Assembly (NCBI RefSeq): GCF_030244015.1
Contig: NZ_JASSYX010000003.1
Span: 682,001 to 746,000, forward strand
From: Pedobacter ginsengisoli
GTDB taxonomy: Bacteria > Bacteroidota > Bacteroidia > Sphingobacteriales > Sphingobacteriaceae
Direction: 5' to 3'
Length of the DNA stretch: 64,000 nucleotides
Positions 17,669 to 26,324 of this stretch are shown piece by piece. Within the stretch, counting starts at the first letter, position 1. Each line of letters starts with the position of its first letter. Position numbers and translations under genes: made by a program. The notes beneath the pieces are model-generated. The model was not told the DNA's origin, did no database searches, and worked only from the letters and a program-made list of their open reading frames with translations.

Positions 17669-17741
17669 CGCGTCTTCTAAACTGTATTGGTAAATATGTA
17701 AAACAGTTTGCTGCATACTTCGATTTCTCAATCAAAAACCT

Positions 17742-17749
17742 TAACTTTG
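17742..17749 (+). promoter_or_regulatory. Candidate -7 element for ileS
   Basis: TAACTTTG matches TAnnTTTG exactly and lies 30 bases before the ileS ATG. No distinct -33 TTG is seen at 17-23 bases upstream. Confidence 0.5.
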
Positions 17750-17778
17750 CATCCTTAATTTTTGGAGATACTTGATTG

Positions 17779-20700
17779 ATGTATAGGGAATTTAAACAAT
17801 TAGAACTGGCTAAAATAGGGGAAGAGATACTTGAGTTCTGGAAAGCGGAAAACATATTTGAGAAAAGCATTTCTACCCGGTCAAAATCGAACCCGTTTAC
17901 TTTTTATGAGGGCCCGCCTTCCGCTAATGGAATGCCTGGTATCCATCATGTTATGGCCCGTGCTATTAAAGACATTTTCTGCCGTTATAAAACCATCAAA
18001 GGATTTCAGGTAAAACGAAAAGCCGGGTGGGATACTCATGGCCTTCCTGTGGAGCTGGGTACTGAAAAAGAGCTGGGCATTACCAAAGAAGACATTGGCA
18101 AAACCATTTCTATAGAAGAATACAACGAAGCCTGTAAAAGGACGGTAATGCGTTACACAGATGTGTGGAACGATCTGACTGAGAAAATGGGCTATTGGGT
18201 AGATATGGACGACCCGTACATTACCTACAAGTCAAAATACATGGAGTCGGTATGGTGGCTGCTGAAACAGATCTACGATAAAGGATTGTTGTATAAAGGC
18301 TATACCATTCAACCTTATTCGCCAAAAGCAGGTACGGGACTAAGTTCTCATGAGGTGAACCAGCCTGGTGCATACCGGGATGTAACGGATACAACCATTG
18401 TGGCGCAGTTCAGATCTTTGCCCGAAACATTGCCCCCATTTTTAAATGATTTTGGCGATATTCATTTGATGGCATGGACTACTACTCCATGGACACTGCC
18501 TTCCAACACAGCACTGACCGTGGGTCCTAAAATTGATTACGTGCTGGTAAAAACTTTTAATCAGTATACTTTCCTGCCGGTAAATGTGATCCTGGCAAAA
18601 AATCTGGTTGGCAAGCAGTTTAACAAAGTTTATTTTGAATCTGCGGATGCTGAGGCTTTTAGCAGCTTTGCTGCAGGAGATAAGAAAATCCCCTATCAAA
18701 TCCTGACAGAATGTAAGGGTGCGGACCTGGTTGGTATTAAATACGAGCAGCTTCTTCCTTATGCATTACCTTACCAGAATCCGGAAAATGCTTTCCGGGT
18801 AATTTCCGGTGACTTTGTGACTACCGAAGACGGAACAGGTATCGTGCATACGGCACCTACCTTTGGCGCTGATGATGCTAAAGTGGCGAAGGAAGCAATT
18901 CCTGAAGTGCCGCCGATGCTGGTTTTGGATGAGAACGGAACACCGGTCCCACTGGTGGACCTGCAGGGAAAATTCACTTCCCATTTGGGTGACCTGGCCG
19001 GAAAATATGTTAAAAACGAATATTATGATGAAGGTGAGGCTCCGGAGAAATCTGTAGACGTAGAGATCGCTATCCGTCTGAAAGAAGAAAATAAAGCGTT
19101 TAAAGTTGAGAAATACGTGCACAGTTACCCGCACAGCTGGAGAACTGATGAGCCGCTTTTATATTATCCGCTGGATTCCTGGTTCATCAAAGTAACTGAC
19201 ATCAAGGACAGGATGTTTGACCTGAATGAGGCCATCAACTGGAAACCAAAATCGACAGGAGAGGGCCGTTTTGGAAACTGGCTGAAAAACGCGAATGACT
19301 GGAACTTGTCCAGATCGAGGTACTGGGGGATCCCGTTGCCGATCTGGAGAACTGAAGACAAAAGAGAAGAAGTGCTGATCGGTTCTGTGGAAGAACTGTA
19401 TAATGCTATAGAAAAATCGATAGAAGCCGGCCTGATGAAGGAAAACCCCTTCAAAGGATTCGAAATCGGCAATATGTCGGAAGAAAACTACGACCTCGTT
19501 GACCTGCATAAAAATGTGGTCGACGGAATTGTGCTTGTTTCTCCATCCGGAAAACCGATGAACCGTGAAAGCGACCTGATCGACGTCTGGTTTGATTCCG
19601 GGGCCATGCCTTATGCGCAATGGCATTATCCTTTTGAGAACAAGGATAAGATCGATGAGAACAAGGATTTTCCCGCTGATTTTATAGCTGAGGGTGTAGA
19701 CCAGACCCGTGGATGGTTTTATACTTTACACGCCATAGGGACATTGGTATTTGATAAGATTGCTTACAAAAATGTAGTTTCCAACGGACTTGTATTGGAT
19801 AAGAACGGGCAAAAGATGTCCAAACGTCTGGGAAATGCGGCCGATCCGTTCAAGACCCTGGAGGAGTACGGACCGGATGCCACCCGCTGGTATATGATCT
19901 CCAATGCAAACCCATGGGACAACCTCAAGTTTGACATCGAGGGAATAGCCGAAGTTCGCCGTAAATTCTTTGGAACGCTATACAACACTTATGCATTCTT
20001 TGCTTTGTATGCAAACATTGACAAGTTTGAAATAGACCATAGTAATCCGACTCCGGTCGCTCAACGCAGTGAACTGGACAGGTGGATCTTATCGCTGCTG
20101 CAAAACTTAATATCTGAAGTGGATGAAAGCTATGCGGCTTATGAGCCAACCAGGGCTGCCAGGGCTGTTCAGGCTTTTGTGGATGAACACCTGAGCAACT
20201 GGTACATTCGCTTATCGCGCCGCCGCTTCTGGAAAGGAGAAATGACCGAGGATAAGAAAGCAGCATATGAGACTTTATATGCCTGTCTGACCAGCATTGC
20301 ACAACTGATGTCTCCTATTGCGCCATTCTTTGCGGACTGGTTGTTCCGGAACCTGACTGCCGGGGATGCGGAAAATAAATTTGAATCTGTGCACCTGACC
20401 ATACTTGCTCCAGCTGATACTGTACTGATAGACAATGAGCTGAATGAGCGCATGCGTCTGGCACAGAACATTTCCTCAATGGTATTGTCCCTCCGTAAAA
20501 AGACAGGCATAAACGTACGTCAGCCGCTGGCCAAAATCCTGATTCCGGTACTGGACACCAAGTTTGCTGAGCGGGTAGCGCTGGTGAAAGAACTGATCCT
20601 TTCGGAAACCAATATCAGGGATATTGAGTACATTACAGATACTGCTGGTTTCATTACCAAAAAGATAAGACCAAATTTTAAGGCACTGGGACAAAAGGTA

Positions 20701-21171
20701 GGCAAGGATATGAAGGCAGTTGCACAGGCCATTTCAGAATTTAACCAGGATGACATCGCAAGATTGGAAAGCGAAGGCCAGATCGGGGTACTTGATGGCA
20801 GATACAGCATCCTGCCTGCAGATGTGGAAATTATGGCTGAAGACATTCCCGGATGGCAGGTGACCAGTATGGGCACTCTGACAGTGGCGCTGGACGTTAC
20901 CGTAACTGAAGAACTGAAGCAGGAAGGGCTGTCGCGCGAACTGATCAACAGGATCCAGAACTTAAGGAAAGAGTTAGCCTTTGAAGTGACCGACAGGATT
21001 ACAGTGACTTTACAGAACCATAATTTGATAACCGGGGCTGTGGAGAAAAATAAGCATTACATTTGCACGGAAATTTTAGCGGATGATGTTAAATTAACAG
21101 AATCTTTAGATAAAGGAAACAAAATAGTAATCGATGATGTTGAACTACAAATTTTGATTGCACAACAATAA
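17779..21171 (+). CDS. ileS: Isoleucyl-tRNA synthetase
   Basis: Charges tRNA-Ile with isoleucine. The product of 1130 residues has the class I motifs: PPSANGMPGIHH near 46-57 in place of the canonical HIGH and KMSKR near 680. The long editing domain lies between them, followed by an anticodon-binding domain and a C-terminal extension. Length and the GIHH form fit the longer, eukaryote-like type 2 IleRS, a group often less sensitive to mupirocin; that trait is inferred. ATG 17779 is preferred over TTG 17776. Six bases separate it from the DksA-like gene, then lspA overlaps: likely one operon. Confidence 0.97.
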   Translation: MYREFKQLELAKIGEEILEFWKAENIFEKSISTRSKSNPFTFYEGPPSANGMPGIHHVMARAIKDIFCRYKTIKGFQVKRKAGWDTHGLPVELGTEKELGITKEDIGKTISIEEYNEACKRTVMRYTDVWNDLTEKMGYWVDMDDPYITYKSKYMESVWWLLKQIYDKGLLYKGYTIQPYSPKAGTGLSSHEVNQPGAYRDVTDTTIVAQFRSLPETLPPFLNDFGDIHLMAWTTTPWTLPSNTALTVGPKIDYVLVKTFNQYTFLPVNVILAKNLVGKQFNKVYFESADAEAFSSFAAGDKKIPYQILTECKGADLVGIKYEQLLPYALPYQNPENAFRVISGDFVTTEDGTGIVHTAPTFGADDAKVAKEAIPEVPPMLVLDENGTPVPLVDLQGKFTSHLGDLAGKYVKNEYYDEGEAPEKSVDVEIAIRLKEENKAFKVEKYVHSYPHSWRTDEPLLYYPLDSWFIKVTDIKDRMFDLNEAINWKPKSTGEGRFGNWLKNANDWNLSRSRYWGIPLPIWRTEDKREEVLIGSVEELYNAIEKSIEAGLMKENPFKGFEIGNMSEENYDLVDLHKNVVDGIVLVSPSGKPMNRESDLIDVWFDSGAMPYAQWHYPFENKDKIDENKDFPADFIAEGVDQTRGWFYTLHAIGTLVFDKIAYKNVVSNGLVLDKNGQKMSKRLGNAADPFKTLEEYGPDATRWYMISNANPWDNLKFDIEGIAEVRRKFFGTLYNTYAFFALYANIDKFEIDHSNPTPVAQRSELDRWILSLLQNLISEVDESYAAYEPTRAARAVQAFVDEHLSNWYIRLSRRRFWKGEMTEDKKAAYETLYACLTSIAQLMSPIAPFFADWLFRNLTAGDAENKFESVHLTILAPADTVLIDNELNERMRLAQNISSMVLSLRKKTGINVRQPLAKILIPVLDTKFAERVALVKELILSETNIRDIEYITDTAGFITKKIRPNFKALGQKVGKDMKAVAQAISEFNQDDIARLESEGQIGVLDGRYSILPADVEIMAEDIPGWQVTSMGTLTVALDVTVTEELKQEGLSRELINRIQNLRKELAFEVTDRITVTLQNHNLITGAVEKNKHYICTEILADDVKLTESLDKGNKIVIDDVELQILIAQQ

Positions 21172-21176
21172 ATATT

Positions 21177-21560
21177 ATGGAAAAAGCTACAAAAACCCGG
21201 TACTCGGATAGTGAACTTCAGGAATTCAAAGAATTGATCCAGGATAAGCTGCGTATGGCAAGAGAAGAATTTCTGGACCTTTCACGCTCGTTGAGCAGTC
21301 CAAATTCTAACGGTACAGAAGACACTTCAGGAACATATAAAACGCTTGAGGATGGTTCCGCTACACTTGAAAAAGAACAATTAAACCAGCTGGCCGCGCG
21401 TCAGAAAAAGTTTATCGAAAACCTTGAAGCTGCGTTGGTTCGCATCGAAAACAAGACTTATGGCATTTGCAGGGAAACCGGTAAGCTGATCCAAAAGGAA
21501 CGTCTGCGTGCGGTACCTCATGCTACATTGAGTATGGAAGCTAAACTGAAGCAGTCGTAA
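21177..21560 (+). CDS. DksA/TraR-family protein without full zinc finger
   Basis: A 127-residue regulator of the DksA/TraR type, which acts with RNA polymerase through its secondary channel. A coiled coil (about 10-90) precedes the finger region YGICRETGKLIQKERLRAVP, where only one cysteine is present; the other three zinc ligands of classic DksA are missing, as is usual in Bacteroidota members. The tip acidic residues cannot be assigned confidently. Located between ileS and lspA with a 1-bp overlap to lspA. Confidence 0.85.
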   Translation: MEKATKTRYSDSELQEFKELIQDKLRMAREEFLDLSRSLSSPNSNGTEDTSGTYKTLEDGSATLEKEQLNQLAARQKKFIENLEAALVRIENKTYGICRETGKLIQKERLRAVPHATLSMEAKLKQS

Positions 21561-22162
21561 TGAAGGGATATACAAAACCTTTAATCATTATCTTTCTCGT
21601 ATTGCTGGCTGATCAGGTTCTGAAGACCTGGATCAAAACCAATATGTATATCGGTCAGGAATTTAAGATTTTCGGCAATTGGTTCATCATTCATTTTACG
21701 GAGAACAATGGGATGGCTTTTGGTCTTGAGTTTGGCGGTGAATTTGGCAAGCTTGCCTTGTCTTTATTCAGGATTGCTGCTGTCGCGGGGATCGGCTATG
21801 GACTGCATTACCTGATCCAGAAGAAATACCATAGGGGACTGATCTTAAATGTTGCCCTTATATTTGCAGGGGCATTGGGAAATATCATTGACTCTGTATT
21901 GTATGGTGTGATCTATGGTTATGCTGGTTTGTTTCATGGCCGGGTCGTAGATATGTTTTATTTCCCACTGCTGGAAGGCGTATTCCCGGCTTGGGTGCCG
22001 ATATGGGGAGGTGAGGATTATATATTTTTCAGACCTGTATTTAATATTGCTGATGCGGCTATTTCTGTTGGCGTAGTGATTATCCTGATCTTCCAGAAAT
22101 CTTATTTTAAAGAAGAAAGCAAAGAAGAAATAGGACCTAATAATGAGGTAGTTGAGGATTAA
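21560..22162 (+). CDS. lspA: Lipoprotein signal peptidase
   Basis: Signal peptidase II, an inner-membrane aspartyl protease that removes lipoprotein signal peptides. The 200-residue protein has four hydrophobic segments and the conserved blocks DQVLKTWIK (near 16), NNGMAFG (near 51), GRVVDMFYFP with catalytic Asp (near 130) and FNIADAAISVG with the second Asp (near 162). ATG overlaps the stop of the DksA-like gene (TAATG). The last 25 residues are acidic, a mild extension. It would mature lipoproteins such as GldB, GldK and SprE encoded in this window. Confidence 0.96.
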   Translation: MKGYTKPLIIIFLVLLADQVLKTWIKTNMYIGQEFKIFGNWFIIHFTENNGMAFGLEFGGEFGKLALSLFRIAAVAGIGYGLHYLIQKKYHRGLILNVALIFAGALGNIIDSVLYGVIYGYAGLFHGRVVDMFYFPLLEGVFPAWVPIWGGEDYIFFRPVFNIADAAISVGVVIILIFQKSYFKEESKEEIGPNNEVVED

Positions 22163-22243
22163 CCTGCACAATATTTAAATTTTGTTTATGGAATTGGTAT
22201 GATATTTACATCTGTCTTTCAAATACACAAAAGAACATTTATT

Positions 22244-22948
22244 ATGAAAAAGTTAATGACCCTTGCCTTTGTTGCCTTATTTAGTGTAAGTGCTCTGGCG
22301 CAACAAGTAGATTTACGCAGGAAGATCAATGTAAGTGGATCTGCGGAGACTGAAATTACCCCGGATATCATTTATATCAGTATCTCATTAAAGGAATACC
22401 TTAAAGACAACAACAGCAAGAAAAAAGTAGACATTACTACACTGGAAAATCAGTTGTATGCCGCAGTTCAAAAAGCCGGTGTTGACAAGGAGAATCTAAT
22501 GATCAATAACCTGTCAAGTTTTTCATGGGCTACTGAGAAAAAGAAAAACCCTGATTTTCTGGCGAGCAAACAATATCGCCTGAAGGTTTCTGACCTCAAT
22601 AAGTTCAATGATATCATTGGTGCCATTGACGCTAAAGGGATTGCTTCTACCAACATAGAGAGTTACGATTACTCCAAAATTACAAGTCTTAAAAAAGAGC
22701 TAAAGATTCAGGCACTGCAGGCCGCCAAGGCTAAGGCGACTTACCTCGTTGAAGCATTGGGTGACAAACTGGGCGGCGCAATAGACATACAGGAGATCGA
22801 AAATCAGGTTTATCCTCAGGCTATGTATCGTTCGAACGTAATGATGAAGGCCGAAAGTGCTGACATGGCTGGTGCGGCAGCTCCCGATATAGATTTCAAA
22901 AAGATTAAGTTAAACTATGTAATGAATGTAGTTTTTGAGATCAAATAA
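22244..22948 (+). CDS. SIMPL-domain (DUF541) exported protein
   Basis: A 234-residue protein beginning at the internal ATG, giving signal peptide KKLMTLAFVALFSVSALAQ. The mature part has the SIMPL domain: KINVSGSAETEITPDIIYISI near the start and the long helix ELKIQALQAAKAKATYLVEALG (residues about 150-171). Relatives form periplasmic oligomers and are linked with envelope or oxidative stress; no enzyme activity is known. A strong terminator follows at 22994-23027. Confidence 0.85.
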   Translation: MKKLMTLAFVALFSVSALAQQVDLRRKINVSGSAETEITPDIIYISISLKEYLKDNNSKKKVDITTLENQLYAAVQKAGVDKENLMINNLSSFSWATEKKKNPDFLASKQYRLKVSDLNKFNDIIGAIDAKGIASTNIESYDYSKITSLKKELKIQALQAAKAKATYLVEALGDKLGGAIDIQEIENQVYPQAMYRSNVMMKAESADMAGAAAPDIDFKKIKLNYVMNVVFEIK

Positions 22949-22993
22949 GGATCAGTGACTACAAGAGTAGACAGTTTTAATTCAGAAACATTT

Positions 22994-23027
22994 AAAAAAC
23001 CTATCAAACAGCTTTGGTAGGTTTTTT
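22994..23027 (+). terminator. Rho-independent terminator after the SIMPL gene
   Basis: AAAAAACCTA with TCAAA pairs to TTTGG with TAGGTTTTTT, a 15-bp stem with one G-T pair and loop CAGC; the T-run forms part of the stem's right arm. It separates the SIMPL gene from the small protein at 23107. Confidence 0.85.
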
Positions 23028-23106
23028 GTTAATACAGTTTTGATCGATAAACAATGATACCTGTGCAGCAGGCTTCATGGCAATTAAAAAACAAATCTAA
23101 AACATC

Positions 23107-23421
23107 ATGAAAAAATTAATTTACTCTTTAACACTTATTTTTGCGCTTACTATTAGTGCAAATACAGTTTCTGCCGCAGGCAATGCTGACAAGGTTAAAA
23201 CTGAAATGACCGCTGAACAGAAGATCCAGCTGAAGAGAATTACTGACCGCGTGGAAGAAATCAGAGCTATGGATAAGTCAAAATTGACCAGGGATGAGAA
23301 GAAAGCATTAAGAAGCGAATTGAAAAATTTAAAACAGGAAGCCCGCGCAATGAGTGGCGGTGTTTACCTTTCTGTTGGAGCAATCATTATCATCATTCTG
23401 TTGCTGATCCTTATACTTTAA
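23107..23421 (+). CDS. Exported small protein with coiled coil and C-terminal membrane anchor
   Basis: A 104-residue protein with a signal peptide (to about residue 23, VSAA), a charged helical region likely to be a coiled coil (about 35-80), and a C-terminal run of Ile/Leu (about 88-104) ending directly at the stop, which would anchor it in the membrane. Such proteins are common in Bacteroidota, with no known role. It has its own terminator. Confidence 0.72.
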   Translation: MKKLIYSLTLIFALTISANTVSAAGNADKVKTEMTAEQKIQLKRITDRVEEIRAMDKSKLTRDEKKALRSELKNLKQEARAMSGGVYLSVGAIIIIILLLILIL

Positions 23422-23474
23422 TATTAGCTAGCTATATTATTAATATCATATCATCCATCTGCTTATCAAAAACG

Positions 23475-23505
23475 AAAAGCCCCGGTTCATCACCGGGGCT
23501 TTTTT
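23475..23505. terminator. Bidirectional terminator
   Basis: AAAAGCCCCGGT and ACCGGGGCTTTT form a 12-bp stem with loop TCATC, flanked by T-rich sequence on both sides. It can end the plus-strand gene at 23107 and the minus-strand serS transcript. Confidence 0.88.
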
Positions 23506-23542
23506 ATGCTTGTCTATTTAGGCTCTTGTCGTTGTGCCTTGC

Positions 23543-23565
23543 CGTCATTGTTCCTCGCAATGACG
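23543..23565. repeat. Short inverted repeat, CGTCATTG/CAATGACG
   Basis: Two 8-bp arms separated by TTCCTCG. On the minus strand it reads CGTCATTGCGAGGAAC, resembling a dispersed repeat seen in many bacterial genomes. It sits between the bidirectional terminator and the serS stop. Confidence 0.55.
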
Positions 23566-23596
23566 ATTCTGCGATCCTGACCTTTAAACTTTCGTA

Positions 23597-24868
23597 TTAA
23601 TCAATATACTCGAAGCCTGTGTACCTGACCAGTGCTTCAGGGATCTTAATTCCTTTATCGGTCTGGTTGTTTTCCAAAATAGATGCTACTATACGGGGTA
23701 ATGCCAAAGCACTTCCGTTTAGCGTATGCGCCAGCTGCGTTTTGCCAGTTGCCCCTTTGAATCTTAGTTTAAGCCTGTTGCTCTGGTAGGTCTCAAAATT
23801 AGAAACAGAAGATACTTCCAGCCAGCGTTGCTGGGCCGCACTCCATACTTCCATATCATAAGTCATGGCAGCCGCAAAACCCATATCGCCACCGCATAGA
23901 CGCAGTACACGATAATGCAGTCCAAGTTCCTGCAACAGGGACTGAACGTAAGCACTCATCTGCTCCAGGACCTCATAGGATTGATCCGGATGAACAATCT
24001 GAACCACCTCCACTTTATCAAATTGATGCAGCCTGTTTAAACCCCTTACATGCGCACCATAAGATCCTGCTTCACGGCGAAAGCATGGGGTGTAGGCTGT
24101 ATTTTTTATCGGCATTTCTTCCTCTTTAAGGATCAGATCTCTATAAAGATTGGTCACCGGAACCTCTGCCGTAGGAATGAGATAGAGATTGTCTATACCT
24201 GCATGATACATTTGTCCTTCTTTGTCCGGCAGTTGTCCTGTGCCAAATCCCGATGCCTCATTGACCAAATGCGGCACCTGCATTTCCCGGTATCCTGCTG
24301 CTGTGGCATGATCCAAAAAGAAATTGATCAGGGCCCTTTGCAGCTTTGCCCCTTTGCCTTTGTACACAGGAAATCCTGCACCGGTGATCTTTGTCCCCAA
24401 CTCAAAGTCAATGATGTCATATTTGGCGGTAAGCTCCCAGTGTGGCAGTGCACTAGCCGGCAGTTCCGCGGGTTTCCCGTGTGTATAAATCGTTTCATTC
24501 TCCTCAGCTGTGTTGCCTGTCTTTACCAGCTCATGCGGCAGGTTTGGCAATTGAACAATAAGGTTATGCAATTGGGTCTCGGTATTTGCCAGCTGGTCTG
24601 ACAGTTTTTTATGTTGTTCTTTATTGCTGGCGGTTTCACCTTTCAGCGCCTCTGCCTGCTCTTTTTGACCGCTGCGCATCAGTTCGCCGATCTGTTTGGC
24701 ACTGGCATTGGCTATTGCCGAAAGATTATCCAGGGAGGTTTGAACCTGTCTGCGTTCTTCATCAATTCTGATGATTTCATCAACCAGTTCAGGTTGTTTA
24801 AATTGACGTACACTCAGTCGCTCTAAAACTTTCTCTCTATTTTCGCGGATATAATTAACTTGCAGCAT
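23597..24868 (-). CDS. serS: Seryl-tRNA synthetase
   Basis: Charges tRNA-Ser; also the first step for selenocysteine where used. The open frame extends far upstream, but the real start is ATG 24868 (MLQVNYIRENREKVLERL), giving 423 residues, the normal size. The N-terminal tRNA-binding coiled coil spans about 25-105; class II motifs follow, including motif 2 CFRREAGSYGAHVRGLNRLHQF (about 260-281) and motif 3 TLNGSALALPRIVASILENNQ (about 385-405). The extension would overlap rsmI on the other strand and is rejected. Divergent from rsmI, separated by 76 bp. Confidence 0.96.
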   Translation of the reverse strand: MLQVNYIRENREKVLERLSVRQFKQPELVDEIIRIDEERRQVQTSLDNLSAIANASAKQIGELMRSGQKEQAEALKGETASNKEQHKKLSDQLANTETQLHNLIVQLPNLPHELVKTGNTAEENETIYTHGKPAELPASALPHWELTAKYDIIDFELGTKITGAGFPVYKGKGAKLQRALINFFLDHATAAGYREMQVPHLVNEASGFGTGQLPDKEGQMYHAGIDNLYLIPTAEVPVTNLYRDLILKEEEMPIKNTAYTPCFRREAGSYGAHVRGLNRLHQFDKVEVVQIVHPDQSYEVLEQMSAYVQSLLQELGLHYRVLRLCGGDMGFAAAMTYDMEVWSAAQQRWLEVSSVSNFETYQSNRLKLRFKGATGKTQLAHTLNGSALALPRIVASILENNQTDKGIKIPEALVRYTGFEYID

Positions 24869-24944
24869 TATTTTATTTTTTGCACAAAGATAAGAACTTA
24901 ACTCGTTATTGCGAACCCGGCTTGGCAATCGGACACTGAATAAT

Positions 24945-25652
24945 ATGGAAGGCAAACTATTTCTTGTACCAACGCCCATAGGTAATCTGGAGGACATGAC
25001 CTTCAGAGCGATCCGCATACTAAAGGAGGCTGATGTGATCCTCGCAGAAGATACACGCACCAGTGCGCCTATGCTGAAGCACTTTGGCATAGACAAAAAG
25101 GCGTATTCGCACCATCAGCACAATGAGCACCAGGCTACTTCGGAGATCATCAAATTTCTGAAGGAGGGTAAAAATGTAGCGCTGATCTCTGATGCGGGAA
25201 CCCCTGCAATCTCTGATCCTGGCTTCTTCCTGGTTAGAGAGGCGATAAAGAACAATCTCCAGGTGGAGTGCCTTCCTGGGGCCACAGCATTTGTCCCTGC
25301 GCTGGTCAACTCCGGTCTGCCTTCTGACAGTTTTGTATTTGAAGGATTCCTGCCGGTAAAAAAAGGCAGGCAGACCCGGTTTAAAAAACTGGCTGAAGAA
25401 GAAAGGACTGTTGTACTCTATGAAAGTCCGCACCGCTTGCTGAAGACACTGGAAGAGTTTATGCAGTACATGGGCCCTGACAGACAAGCCTCTGTTAGCC
25501 GGGAACTCACCAAACTGTATGAAGAAACAGTAAGAGGAACTTTGACAGAGATAAAATCACACTTTGAAAACAATATATTAAAAGGGGAATTCGTAATTTG
25601 TATTGCCGGAGCTGAAGAGGTAAAAAAGAAGACAAAATATGACCGTGATTAA
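24945..25652 (+). CDS. rsmI: 16S rRNA (cytidine-1402-2'-O)-methyltransferase
   Basis: Tetrapyrrole-methylase-fold enzyme that 2'-O-methylates C1402 of 16S rRNA in the decoding centre, using S-adenosylmethionine. 235 residues from ATG 24945 (MEGKLFLVPTPIGNLEDM), the canonical N-terminus with the first SAM loop PTPIGNL. Later motifs: ALISDAGTPAISDPG (about 84-98) and LPGATAFVPALVNSGL (about 111-126). Divergent to serS; the PH/SHOCT gene follows 39 bases later and is probably co-transcribed. Confidence 0.95.
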   Translation: MEGKLFLVPTPIGNLEDMTFRAIRILKEADVILAEDTRTSAPMLKHFGIDKKAYSHHQHNEHQATSEIIKFLKEGKNVALISDAGTPAISDPGFFLVREAIKNNLQVECLPGATAFVPALVNSGLPSDSFVFEGFLPVKKGRQTRFKKLAEEERTVVLYESPHRLLKTLEEFMQYMGPDRQASVSRELTKLYEETVRGTLTEIKSHFENNILKGEFVICIAGAEEVKKKTKYDRD

Positions 25653-25691
25653 TTGGGTGCAGTTTTTGACAAACAAGATAAAAAAGATAAA

Positions 25692-26315
25692 ATGAATTTG
25701 ATAGATAGATTTTTAAGTGATGAGCAAGATCCAAAAGCGGTAGAAAAAGTTTTAGGCAAGCTGAATGATATGCTGACAGCCAATGAAGAACTGATTTACC
25801 TTGCTGTACAAAAGCGACCGGCCGTAAACCTATTACCGGACTGCATTGCGGTAAGTACAAAACGCATATTTTATTGCACCCCCGGTAATCTCGGCTTTAC
25901 CATGAACTTCAAAGATATTTCGTGGAAGAGCATTAAGGAAGTTTCTTTCAAAGAGGAAATATTTGGTTCTAAATTTATTTGCGTACCGCTTCACGGAGAG
26001 AACATCATTACAGAATACATCCCCAAAGTGCAGGCACGCAAACTCTACCAGGCCGCCTATGAGCAACTGGAAGACTTTAAGGAGCAGCAAAGACTGGAAG
26101 ACCTTGATGAAAGACGCTCTTCAGCTTCTCCGGTAACGGTAAATGCCCTGTCTGAACCTGTTGAAGAAAAGACTTTTGTTCCTCCTGCGCCGGTGGAAGA
26201 ACCGGAAGATGAGACTACGCTGAAATTAAGGAAGCTCAAAACATTGTACGATAAACACCTGATCACTCAAGAGGAATACGAGGCGAAGAAGGCTGATATT
26301 TTGGACAGCTTATAG
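25692..26315 (+). CDS. PH-domain protein with C-terminal SHOCT motif
   Basis: A 207-residue cytosolic protein. Residues about 20-125 look like a bacterial pleckstrin-homology domain (IAVSTKRIFYCTP, FKDISWKSIKEVSFKEE). A proline- and glutamate-rich linker follows, then a C-terminal SHOCT helix pair (LRKLKTLYDKHLITQEEYEAKKADIL), a motif often found in oligomerising or membrane-associated proteins. ATG 25692 chosen; an upstream TTG extension looks non-coding. No role known. Ten bases before lnt. Confidence 0.82.
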   Translation: MNLIDRFLSDEQDPKAVEKVLGKLNDMLTANEELIYLAVQKRPAVNLLPDCIAVSTKRIFYCTPGNLGFTMNFKDISWKSIKEVSFKEEIFGSKFICVPLHGENIITEYIPKVQARKLYQAAYEQLEDFKEQQRLEDLDERRSSASPVTVNALSEPVEEKTFVPPAPVEEPEDETTLKLRKLKTLYDKHLITQEEYEAKKADILDSL

Positions 26316-26324
26316 CATTGCCTG

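Noticed and set aside
18766..19626. Several 100-155 codon frames antisense to ileS
   Set aside because: ileS is fully conserved across this span; the antisense frames are shadows of its codon bias and have no domain signals.
23597..25096. Extended seryl-tRNA synthetase starting at 25096
   Set aside because: The extra 76 residues overlap the rsmI coding region on the other strand and are not part of the SerS family; the normal N-terminus begins at 24868.
25653..25691. Upstream TTG start for the PH/SHOCT protein
   Set aside because: It begins immediately after the rsmI stop, adds a low-complexity charged stretch, and the ATG at 25692 gives a normal domain start.
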